Positions 1-4,866 of a stretch of 5,621 nt of DNA are shown here, one piece after another. Position numbers and translations under genes: made by a program. Under the pieces are notes generated by a model. It did not search any database. It was not told where the DNA came from and saw nothing but the letters and a program-made list of their open reading frames with translations. The DNA is from DYMC01 sp035406705. Lineage in GTDB: Bacteria; Verrucomicrobiota; Lentisphaeria; Victivallales; GWF2-50-93. The stretch spans positions 1-5,621 of the forward strand of contig CAYRRM010000091.1 in the NCBI GenBank assembly GCA_964426675.1, in the 5' to 3' direction. The stretch's first letter is position 1. Every line of letters begins with the position of its first letter.

Positions 1-52
1 CAAGCACATCACGCAAGTAATCAATTTTTCTTTTTGTTTCTGCAGTTAACAT
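1..52 (-). CDS. Partial: N-terminus of a probable N-6 adenine DNA methylase (type I R-M M subunit)
   Basis: Only the first 17 codons lie in the window; the gene runs off the left edge. They read MLTAETKRKIDYLRDVL. From memory this closely resembles the opening of HsdM-type proteins, which typically begin with an ETK.KID..RD.LVGK..DP stretch before the helical N-terminal domain. Such proteins transfer a methyl group from S-adenosylmethionine to adenine in DNA, either as the modification subunit of a type I restriction system or as an orphan methylase in a mobile element. The start is supported by an AGGAG at 60-64, 7 nt from the ATG, and that AGGAG overlaps the stop codon of the preceding gene, so the gene belongs to the same transcription unit. 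No catalytic motif (NPPF or the SAM-binding loop) is visible here. The call therefore rests on the short N-terminal match alone. The start is certain; the product is moderately likely. Confidence 0.55.
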   Translation of the reverse strand, partial: MLTAETKRKIDYLRDVL

Positions 53-62
53 ATTCTATCTC

Positions 63-326
63 CTATGTTTTCTTTAATCTATATTCCCACAATGGACATA
101 CATCTACACCATCAGGATTGTTTTTATAAGCATTACAATCCTTGATATCCTCTATTGATCCCGCACAATCTATGCATTTATTTTGAATTGCTTTTAAGAG
201 AGTTTTATCATCTTGTTTTACTTTGTATAATGGACAATCCTTAACATCGCATTTTTCTATAAGTTCTTTTTCTCCACCCATACACCACTTGCAATACTTT
301 TTAATAACTTCATATAGATTTTCCAT
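63..326 (-). CDS. Small protein with two tandem four-cysteine (probable zinc-binding) modules
   Basis: This 87-residue protein consists almost wholly of two copies of one cysteine module. Copy 1 (residues about 7-37) has C12, C15, C26 and C31 and ends in CPLY. Copy 2 (residues about 46-86) has C51, C54, C64 and C77 and ends in CPLW. The pattern CxxC-x(9-10)-C-x(n)-CPL[YW], preceded by an I..KC.DC stretch, is one I recall from small phage and prophage proteins, usually as a single copy with a short final loop. Here copy 2 has a longer loop of 12 residues between its last two cysteines. Two zinc ions are the natural inference, and no catalytic residues are visible. AAGGAGAG at 335-342 precedes the ATG. 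The start overlaps the preceding gene's end by 17 nt, which suggests translational coupling. The function is unknown; binding of DNA or of a replication protein is speculation. There is no signal peptide. Confidence 0.85.
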   Translation of the reverse strand: MENLYEVIKKYCKWCMGGEKELIEKCDVKDCPLYKVKQDDKTLLKAIQNKCIDCAGSIEDIKDCNAYKNNPDGVDVCPLWEYRLKKT

Positions 327-558
327 TTCGTTTTCTCTCCTTTTCCCAGAATTCTTTTAACTTTTCATATGATACTTCCATTTGGATATTGTTAAACTGT
401 TCTACAAAAAAGTCAAATTCTTTATCACCGGGCAGCCATAAAATCGTTTTAAATTCCTTGTTTTTATATTTCTGTTTAATATATATTTTATATTCCCCAG
501 AATCCTTTCTTTCTATATTACAGTATATTCCACAGATTCTAAAATTCCAGTTCATCAT
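310..558 (-). CDS. Hypothetical protein, 82 aa
   Basis: I do not recognise this protein. From the chosen ATG it has 82 residues. The first half (about residues 4-42) looks like alternating beta-strands rich in aromatic residues (NWNFRICGIYC, then EYKIYIKQKY and FKTILWLPG). It is followed by an acidic-aromatic helix (KEFDFFVEQF) and a charged C-terminal helix ending in KERKRNGKSI. There are two cysteines (C9, C13), too few for a zinc site. The frame is open up to an ATG at 603, but the ATG at 558 was chosen because a GGAGG at 565-569 sits 6 nt upstream. The 603 start also has an AAGGAG, at only about 3 nt spacing, and would overlap the helicase gene by 65 nt. With the 558 start the overlap with the helicase gene is 20 nt. 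It lies between the DUF3987-type ATPase and the double-cysteine protein and is probably co-translated with both. Confidence 0.75.
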   Translation of the reverse strand: MMNWNFRICGIYCNIERKDSGEYKIYIKQKYKNKEFKTILWLPGDKEFDFFVEQFNNIQMEVSYEKLKEFWEKERKRNGKSI

Positions 559-1714
559 TGTTATCCTCCAATAGTTTAACCACAGCCCTTGCCTTTTTAT
601 CATTCACTCCTTTTTCTTGACTTATCACTATTCTGTCCTCTATTTCCAAACTTCCCAATACACTTTTTAGTTCATTAGCAGAGATTTTTAACCTTCTCAT
701 AAGTTCAGAATAGTTTGCTTGTCCATCTTTCATTTCAAGTATATCTAATACCTTTTGTCTATTTACCTGATGCGGAGTAAATGCAAGTTTAGATAGTATT
801 TTTTCTGTTGATTGTCTTATCGTTTCTGAAAACGCTATTGCTTGTTTCATATCATCTAAATATATATATGGTTCTCGACATAATAAAGAGTTTGATATAT
901 GATACAAAACAGCAAACTTCATAGTGTAATTCAATAATCTTGATAAAAATGGAGATATTCCATATTTATCCTTTCTAATGAGTTTTTCTATTGTTTCTGA
1001 ATATTTGCCAAATTCCTCTTTTGAATCCTCTGAAAGTTTGATTTCATACCTTATTTCTTTTAATTCTCGCAGATATCCTTTGAGTTTTTCTTTTACAGTC
1101 ATATCACCCAGACCTGGTATTTTAATAAACTTGTCTTTTCTATTTGCGAATACCTGCAAGAATCGTGGAATAAATCCTGATTTTACATCTGATTCAGTTA
1201 AACCCTGTTGATACCATTCTGGCGTTGTTCCTGCTAAAATGTTTATAAATGGTTCTTTGACTACCCGAGTGTATTCAAGTGTTTCCTTTTTATAATCCTT
1301 TGTTCTATCAAACAGTTCAGTTAGCATTGGTTTAGCACCTGACATATAATCCCGCTTGAATAGTTTTAGAATAGACATTATCTCATCCCAAAAGAATATT
1401 CCTTGTGGTTTAAAACTCAATATGTCTATTAACTTTTGTGGAGTAACTTCCTGTGGAAGGACTAAATCAGGATCTATAAAATCCATTGTCAAATTCATAC
1501 AGGTTGATTTGCGAAGCAATGATGATTTCCCAATCAATACCACCCATAAATTAGTAAATAATTTTTTAGACCCAAAGTAGAAGTGAATATTCCTTCTTAT
1601 CGTGGTTGATAGTATCATCAATGCAGAAGTCTCAATGTAAATATCAGGAGCATCTGTTATCTCACCATCCTTTATCCATTTTTTATATGTTTCTACAAAA
1701 TCTAAATTATCCAT
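539..1714 (-). CDS. DUF3987-type P-loop ATPase/helicase-like replication protein with C-terminal winged helix
   Basis: This 391-residue protein has the layout of DUF3987 proteins, AAA+/RecA-like ATPases common in phages and integrated elements and thought to act in DNA replication, often beside or fused to primases. After a short helical N-terminus there is a strand leading into a P-loop (G62, K63, S64, S65, R68, K69, S70, T71), then a Walker B strand ending in D110-E111 (residues 106-111, IFFWDE). A sensor-1-like strand follows (about 159-165, ILAGTTP), then a probable arginine finger R184 in GFIPRF. A helical lid (about 205-310) is followed by a winged-helix-like C-terminus (about 317-380), with a likely recognition helix near ANELKSVLGSL. 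The P-loop is non-canonical: R68 stands where the second glycine is expected. AAGGAGG at 1724-1730 supports the ATG, and an in-frame TAA lies just upstream, so no earlier start is possible. The gap before it (59 nt) is the longest in the operon and contains a mini-ORF. Helicase or loader activity is inferred from the family. Confidence 0.8.
   Translation of the reverse strand: MDNLDFVETYKKWIKDGEITDAPDIYIETSALMILSTTIRRNIHFYFGSKKLFTNLWVVLIGKSSLLRKSTCMNLTMDFIDPDLVLPQEVTPQKLIDILSFKPQGIFFWDEIMSILKLFKRDYMSGAKPMLTELFDRTKDYKKETLEYTRVVKEPFINILAGTTPEWYQQGLTESDVKSGFIPRFLQVFANRKDKFIKIPGLGDMTVKEKLKGYLRELKEIRYEIKLSEDSKEEFGKYSETIEKLIRKDKYGISPFLSRLLNYTMKFAVLYHISNSLLCREPYIYLDDMKQAIAFSETIRQSTEKILSKLAFTPHQVNRQKVLDILEMKDGQANYSELMRRLKISANELKSVLGSLEIEDRIVISQEKGVNDKKARAVVKLLEDNNDELEF
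565..569 (-). promoter_or_regulatory. Ribosome binding site deciding the start of the 82-aa gene
   Basis: GGAGG on the coding strand, 6 nt upstream of the ATG at 558 and 9 nt upstream of a second adjacent ATG at 555. It lies inside the 3' end of the ATPase gene. It favours an 82-residue product over the 97-residue frame starting at 603. Confidence 0.7.
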
Positions 1715-1760
1715 TGTTTACATCCTCCTTTTTTATCTTTTCATTAAAGTTTTTAATCAT
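1707..1760 (-). CDS. Possible 17-codon mini-ORF in the leader of the ATPase gene
   Basis: The 59-nt gap before the DUF3987-type gene holds an ATG-to-TAA frame reading MIKNFNEKIKKEDVNNG. AAGGAAG at 1762-1768 lies just upstream, but only about 3 nt from the ATG, which is closer than ideal. Its start is 13 nt after the preceding stop, and its end overlaps the next start by 8 nt, the same kind of spacing as real junctions in this operon. Translation through it would carry ribosomes over the next gene's Shine-Dalgarno sequence, so it could couple or tune expression of the ATPase. It may equally be chance in AT-rich DNA, since no sequence conservation can be judged here. Confidence 0.25.
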   Translation of the reverse strand: MIKNFNEKIKKEDVNNG

Positions 1761-1773
1761 ACTTCCTTAAATT

Positions 1774-2112
1774 TCAAAGATTTAATGCTTTCTTTAAACT
1801 TTTGGCTAAATTCTGACTTAATATAAGCATTGCACCTTTTTTATCCCATTCATAATCAAAAAACAAGATATGATTGTTTGCTGAAAAACTTATTGATAAT
1901 TCATAATATTTTCCTTGTTTGAAAAACAACTGCGTATATTCTATTTCTGCTTTATCAATCTTTAATGCCTTTTTTAACTCTTCTAATCCTGTTTTAGAAA
2001 ATCGCAATGTTATATTCACACAGTTCCGTATTACTTCAAGGTGTTCTATTCTAAAATTCGCATTCTTTGAAAAGTAAAATTCTATACTGGTATATTTACA
2101 TTTTTTATTCAT
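1774..2112 (-). CDS. Hypothetical protein with two similar halves, 112 aa
   Basis: I do not recognise this protein. It is beta-rich with two amphipathic helices. The two halves look alike: strand VNITLRFS then helix GLEELKKAL (about 32-50), and strand AMLILS then helix LAKSLKKAL (about 94-110). Each is preceded by an aromatic-rich strand region (FRIEHLEVI and HILFFDYEW). This suggests an internal duplication or a pseudo-symmetric alpha/beta fold. There are only two cysteines (C5, C31) and no catalytic signature. AAAGGAG at 2119-2125 sits 6 nt before the ATG, inside the 3' end of the nuclease gene. Only 1 nt separates the two genes, so translation is probably coupled. Its place between the Cas4-like nuclease and the ATPase suggests an accessory role in replication or recombination, which is inference from context only. 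No membrane segment or signal peptide is present. Confidence 0.75.
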   Translation of the reverse strand: MNKKCKYTSIEFYFSKNANFRIEHLEVIRNCVNITLRFSKTGLEELKKALKIDKAEIEYTQLFFKQGKYYELSISFSANNHILFFDYEWDKKGAMLILSQNLAKSLKKALNL

Positions 2113-2113
2113 C

Positions 2114-2872
2114 TTATTCTCCTTTGTTTAATTTTTTACACAATCCTTTGACAAAACAATAATTGCAAACCCATCCTATTTCCTGTGGAATCTGTTTGGC
2201 TATTTCATCACTATAAGGTTCATTCCAATATCGTCCCAATATCTCGGCTTTATCAAATGCTTCTTGGACAGGTTTCCACAATCGTTTGTCTTGCGGGGTT
2301 CTTATAGGAATTTCTATTTTCTTTGAACAATCTGATCCAATATAAACCAGTATCAATTTGTTTACTTCAAATTGTGGTTCTATAAGCCATTTATAAAGGT
2401 TTAATTGGATTTGATGATGCATATGAGAATTGCCCCATCGCAGGGTTTTATCATCTGATATTCTACCAGTGGTTGTTTTGTAATCAAACAAGATCTTATT
2501 TTTAATATCCACTTTATCTGGCTGTCCTGATATCTTAACTCCTTTATATTCTTTATAAAATCTTGTTTCAGTTATACAATCAGCCATTTTTTGTTGTTCA
2601 AATATCAGATGTCCCATCTTGCCTCGTATAGCGGAATACATCTCCTCTGGTTGTATAGTGTAATATGTTTTGGCTAAAAGATATGCCCTTCGTGGACAAT
2701 ACAATAATTTAGTAATTGTCAAATCAGGATTTGTTTCTTCGGCATCATCTTTTAGAAACTGTATCAATTCAGGAAACATATCACATTTTGAGTTTGTCTT
2801 GCTACAATCTATGCACTCATCAAAACTCACTTCCATTTCCCTTTTCTTGCATAAAAGATTTTTTATAGGCAT
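2114..2872 (-). CDS. Cas4/RecB-like PD-(D/E)XK nuclease with Fe-S-type cysteine set
   Basis: This 252-residue protein carries the motifs of the Cas4/AddB branch of PD-(D/E)XK nucleases. These are C59 in LYCPRRAYLL, H87 in GKMGH, D119 in SGQPDK, D130 and K132 in LFDYKTT, and the Q156-x3-Y160 motif in IQLNLYKW. A C-terminal set C236-x2-C239-x5-C245 completes, with C59, the four ligands expected for a [4Fe-4S] cluster. By family knowledge such proteins are metal-dependent exonucleases that make single-stranded tails. Beside an ERF annealing protein this one probably supplies the resection step of phage recombination. A second cysteine cluster at the N-terminus (C8, C20, C23, C30) precedes the nuclease core and may bind zinc. 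AAGGAG at 2878-2883, overlapping the previous stop, fixes the start, and the previous gene ends 9 nt upstream. No cas1, cas2 or CRISPR array is in the window, so a CRISPR role is unlikely. Confidence 0.88.
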   Translation of the reverse strand: MPIKNLLCKKREMEVSFDECIDCSKTNSKCDMFPELIQFLKDDAEETNPDLTITKLLYCPRRAYLLAKTYYTIQPEEMYSAIRGKMGHLIFEQQKMADCITETRFYKEYKGVKISGQPDKVDIKNKILFDYKTTTGRISDDKTLRWGNSHMHHQIQLNLYKWLIEPQFEVNKLILVYIGSDCSKKIEIPIRTPQDKRLWKPVQEAFDKAEILGRYWNEPYSDEIAKQIPQEIGWVCNYCFVKGLCKKLNKGE

Positions 2873-2881
2873 ATTGTCTCC

Positions 2882-3169
2882 TTATTTTTCATCCCACAAA
2901 AAATTACATCTCTTGCAGATGATTGCTGTTTTTCCTTCTTGACATAATTTTGGATAAACCTTTATTTCACCTCCACAGAAGCATTTCTTTTTATGTATTC
3001 CTCCAAGATAAGTTAGTGATTTTGCTATTTTTTCATATTCCCCAATGTGGTTTTTCTTGATGTCTTTGCTTGATAAACTGAATGCTTTATCATCCAATAT
3101 GCTTTCCTCCCTGTGTAGATGTTTCATTAAATTATCAAACCTTTTTTTACACACTCTACATTTATACAT
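2882..3169 (-). CDS. Small protein with two putative zinc-binding motifs
   Basis: This 95-residue protein has a C2H2-like N-terminus (C4-x2-C7-x9-H17-x-H19 in CRVCKKRF...KHLH). Its second cysteine group at the C-terminus (C63-x-C65, then C85-x2-C88, with C76 between) looks like a zinc ribbon. The middle (about 20-60) is charged and probably helical. I do not recognise a named family. It is translated from an AAAGGAGG at 3175-3182, and its start overlaps the end of the ERF gene by 8 nt. It ends 9 nt before the nuclease gene, so it sits inside the annealase-nuclease pair. That placement suggests a DNA-binding or bridging accessory factor for recombination, but this is inference. The C2H2 spacing is shorter at its histidine end than in classical zinc fingers, so the N-terminal site is less certain than the ribbon. 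Confidence 0.82.
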   Translation of the reverse strand: MYKCRVCKKRFDNLMKHLHREESILDDKAFSLSSKDIKKNHIGEYEKIAKSLTYLGGIHKKKCFCGGEIKVYPKLCQEGKTAIICKRCNFLWDEK

Positions 3170-4016
3170 TTTTTCCTCCTTTTAATTGGTTTTCCCATTC
3201 CTGATGTCTTCTCTTTCTTTCCTCTGCGCCTTCTGGGTCTAATTCATTAAGCAATATATTAAATTCCTCATTTGACTTCAAATCGTGGAGATGCTGTATA
3301 TTAAACTTCTCTTCCAATACAGCGTATAGATAATCTTGATTTATTCCCTTATCCTTGCAGATTTTCTGGACGAGTTTAATCTGTGCATTAGATATTTTCC
3401 AAGTTTTTATTTCATTGGCAGGTTTGGCTGTGGTTTCCTTTGGCGCTTCTTTTGCGACAATCTCTGCTTCAATTCCATCGCTGTCGCTGTCATCAGAAGT
3501 CGTAATGTTTAACATAGAATTCAAGGCATATCTTTTGGCATAGGTTAAGGTAGACCCCATTCGTTGAATATCAGACATATATCTGGATGTTTCCATAGGG
3601 ATTATAAAACTTGATTTTTCACTATGCCCAAGTATATGCCGCAGGATACAAACCACTTTAACCTCGCCTTTTTCTGTTTTGTCTGTTTCGAAAGACACGC
3701 TAAATCCGTGTTTTGATAAAAGTGGTTGTATTACTTCCATTATCCTTCTTAAAGAAGCATATCTATATCTTACACTCCCATCAGGATTTTTAACCTCGCA
3801 GTCGGGTTCTATCACAGGAATTTCTTCTTGCAATTGATTTAATTCTGTATTAAACACCTCCTTTGCTGTTTCATTTTTAATCTCTTGTCTGATTTTCATC
3901 AATCTTTCAAGCGTTTCCACTGATGCGTTTTTTTCTATTGCTTGCTTAAATAATTCAGAAAGATTTACTACACTATCTTTTAACATCATTTCATTGCCTT
4001 TATTTTCTTTTTTCAT
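3162..4016 (-). CDS. ERF-family single-strand DNA annealing protein
   Basis: From the chosen ATG this is a 284-residue protein. The ERF core spans about residues 15-180. It holds a helix with repeated charged residues, then YRYASLRRIMEVIQPLL (84-100) followed by HGFSVSF, a central beta-sheet region, and the signature GSTLTYAKRYALNSMLNI (154-171) with a trailing acidic cluster DDSDSD (175-180). ERF proteins bind single-stranded DNA and anneal complementary strands, and in phages they serve genome circularisation or recombination. A linker of about 25 residues leads to a helical C-terminal domain (about 207-258, ISNAQIKLVQKIC...), often seen in phage annealases. The tail is strongly charged. 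GGAGG at 4023-4027, 6 nt from the ATG at 4016, decides the start. The frame is open to an ATG at 4055, but that one has no Shine-Dalgarno sequence and would overlap the previous gene. The previous stop is 1 nt upstream. Confidence 0.92.
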   Translation of the reverse strand: MKKENKGNEMMLKDSVVNLSELFKQAIEKNASVETLERLMKIRQEIKNETAKEVFNTELNQLQEEIPVIEPDCEVKNPDGSVRYRYASLRRIMEVIQPLLSKHGFSVSFETDKTEKGEVKVVCILRHILGHSEKSSFIIPMETSRYMSDIQRMGSTLTYAKRYALNSMLNITTSDDSDSDGIEAEIVAKEAPKETTAKPANEIKTWKISNAQIKLVQKICKDKGINQDYLYAVLEEKFNIQHLHDLKSNEEFNILLNELDPEGAEERKRRHQEWENQLKGGKNV

Positions 4017-4017
4017 T

Positions 4018-4203
4018 TTATTCCTCCATTGTTTGTTCATCATTAACTTTTTCATACACTAAAAAATCTGGCTGACCAGATCTTGTCTTGCGTGCATTTT
4101 TAAAAGCAAGGTAAACCTTGTCAGGTTCTATCCTAATAGAATAGTAATCCTGACCTTGTTTTCCTCTTCTTATCCACATTCCTCCAATTTTATTCAATGC
4201 CAT
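4018..4203 (-). CDS. DUF736-like small protein, 61 aa
   Basis: This small protein has the pattern I associate with DUF736-type proteins. It opens with an N-terminal 'IGGMWIRRGKQGQDYYS' strand pair, followed by a strand with 'VYLAFKNARK' and then 'SGQPDFLVYEK'. The arrangement IG.lW....G..Y.S, then F.N..K, then QPD[FY] is characteristic of small beta-rich proteins found on plasmids, integrative elements and phages. Their function is unknown. AAAGGAGGT at 4211-4219 lies 8 nt before the ATG at 4203. The GTG at 4212 is in frame but falls within that Shine-Dalgarno region, so it is not the start. The gene overlaps the previous one by 14 nt, and its stop is 1 nt from the ERF start, so expression with the annealing protein is very likely coupled. 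A supporting role in DNA metabolism is guessed from this location only. Confidence 0.78.
   Translation of the reverse strand: MALNKIGGMWIRRGKQGQDYYSIRIEPDKVYLAFKNARKTRSGQPDFLVYEKVNDEQTMEE
4023..4027 (-). promoter_or_regulatory. Ribosome binding site deciding the ERF start
   Basis: GGAGG on the coding strand, 6 nt upstream of the ATG at 4016 and inside the end of the DUF736-like gene. The alternative ATG at 4055, 39 nt upstream in frame, has no such site, so the shorter 284-residue protein is preferred. Confidence 0.8.
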
Positions 4204-4387
4204 TGTTATCACCTCCTTTGTATTCTAACCAGTTTATATACTCTTTAAAAAATAACCTACAAATTCCTTTGCGAGAAATTCCCCAAGTTTTCCTGATAAA
4301 TTCCTGATTGTTACCATATCTTTCTAATACAAACTTTATTATATTCTGTTCTGTTTCTTTGTCCAATTCTTTTAAATAATTTTCCAT
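4190..4387 (-). CDS. Hypothetical 65-aa protein, possible helix-turn-helix
   Basis: I do not recognise this protein. It appears fully helical, with an N-terminal acidic helix (about 4-24, ELDKETEQNIIKFVLERYG) followed by a possible helix-turn-helix (about 27-48, with QEFIRKTWGISRKGICRLFF). There the GIS turn and following basic helix would be the turn and recognition helix. The C-terminus is an aromatic stretch and a polar tail. AAGGAGGT at 4393-4400 lies 5 nt before the ATG. The 27-nt gap upstream contains a 13-bp palindrome. It overlaps the DUF736-like gene by 14 nt. A small DNA-binding role is plausible but rests only on the helix pattern. Confidence 0.7.
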   Translation of the reverse strand: MENYLKELDKETEQNIIKFVLERYGNNQEFIRKTWGISRKGICRLFFKEYINWLEYKGGDNNGIE

Positions 4388-4400
4388 AATTTACCTCCTT

Positions 4401-4413
4401 TGATATTATATCA
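4401..4413. repeat. 13-bp perfect palindrome in an intergenic gap
   Basis: The sequence TGATATTATATCA has 6-bp arms around a single central base. It occupies the 27-nt gap between the 81-aa and 65-aa genes, directly before the Shine-Dalgarno sequence of the latter. Read on the minus strand it contains TGATATAAT, which matches an extended -10 promoter element. The tiny loop makes an RNA hairpin unlikely; a protein-binding operator or chance in AT-rich DNA are the alternatives. Confidence 0.3.
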
Positions 4414-4414
4414 T

Positions 4415-4660
4415 TTATTCATTCTCAAATCCATTATTTACTGATTCTATTTTCTTGTATTTGCTTTTCTTTTTATTCAGGACGACATAACCTATGATTC
4501 CTCTATCTTTCAAAAACCGCAGGTATCTTAAAATTGTCCCATCATACACATAAAATCGACCGCTCGTTTCTCTTACCTTTTCTAAAAATTCAATGCCATC
4601 AAATTCTACTGGCATATTCTTATATACTTTTTCTACACACTCCATCAATTTTGTTTTCAT
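4415..4660 (-). CDS. Small probable winged-helix protein, 81 aa
   Basis: This 81-residue protein fits a compact winged-helix domain. It has helix 1 (about 3-14) and helix 2 (about 21-32, DGIEFLEKVRE). The probable recognition helix is at about 39-52 (YDGTILRYLRFLKDRG), followed by a two-stranded wing (IIGYVVLN, then KKKSKYKKIES). The phrase 'T[IV].R.LR.L...G.I.Y' is common to small phage wHTH proteins that sense or bind DNA. The tail is asparagine- and acid-rich. CCTCCTTT at 4667-4674 (AAAGGAGG on the coding strand) is 6 nt from the ATG. It lies 29 nt after the membrane-protein gene and 27 nt before the 65-aa gene. It could regulate this operon or help replication initiation; the sequence does not decide. 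Confidence 0.78.
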   Translation of the reverse strand: MKTKLMECVEKVYKNMPVEFDGIEFLEKVRETSGRFYVYDGTILRYLRFLKDRGIIGYVVLNKKKSKYKKIESVNNGFENE

Positions 4661-4689
4661 TTCATTCCTCCTTTGTTTGTTTTAATTGT

Positions 4690-4866
4690 TTATTTGATAT
4701 TACCAGAATCAACATCCCTTCCCATTACTTCTAAATATACTTCCCAGACCATGTTTTCTTCCTGTTTTACTTGCTTCTTATGTTTTACAGATAAAAATAC
4801 TGTGATACATAAGATTGTTATTATTACCGCTACTAAAACTATACTTAACTTTTTTTTCTTTCTCAT
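4690..4866 (-). CDS. 58-aa single-span membrane protein
   Basis: The frame from the ATG at 4866 to the TAA at 4690 encodes 58 residues. The N-terminus is strongly basic (RKKKK, residues 2-6), followed by one hydrophobic helix (about 7-27, LSIVLVAVIITILCITVFLSV). A basic patch (KHKKQVK) and a mixed, mildly acidic C-terminus of about 20 residues follow. GGAGG at 4871-4875 is 4 nt upstream. The ATG overlaps the preceding gene's TGA as ATGA, a classic coupled junction. The basic residues on both sides of the helix leave topology ambiguous. C20 is not in a lipobox, because L19 precedes it. Small membrane proteins of this kind in phage early regions can act in lysis timing, exclusion or membrane anchoring, but no family is recognised. 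It fills what would otherwise be a gap of about 200 nt in a region with no other gaps that long. Confidence 0.72.
   Translation of the reverse strand: MRKKKKLSIVLVAVIITILCITVFLSVKHKKQVKQEENMVWEVYLEVMGRDVDSGNIK

Noticed and set aside
310..603. The ATG at 603 as the start of the 82-aa gene
   Set aside because: An AAGGAG is present but only about 3 nt from the ATG, and the overlap with the ATPase gene would be 65 nt. The 558 start has better spacing. This is not fully excluded.
1753..1785. Promoter-like TTGAAA and TATGAT in the gap before the ATPase gene
   Set aside because: The spacer is only about 10 nt, far too short for a sigma-70 promoter.
2114..2872. CRISPR-associated Cas4 acting in spacer acquisition
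   Set aside because: No cas1, cas2, effector gene or repeat array is visible, and the neighbours are phage recombination and replication genes. A stand-alone Cas4-like recombination nuclease fits better.
3162..4055. The ATG at 4055 as the ERF start
   Set aside because: There is no ribosome binding site before it and it would overlap the DUF736-like gene by 38 nt. The ATG at 4016 has GGAGG at 6 nt.
4405..4413. Extended -10 TGATATAAT as a promoter for the 65-aa gene
   Set aside because: There is no -35 at normal distance (TTGAGA at 4423-4428 leaves only a 12-nt spacer). A start 6-9 nt downstream would cut into the gene's own Shine-Dalgarno sequence.
4690..4866. Lipoprotein signal at C20 of the membrane protein
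   Set aside because: The residue before the cysteine is leucine, not A, G or S, and the cysteine lies deep inside the hydrophobic segment.
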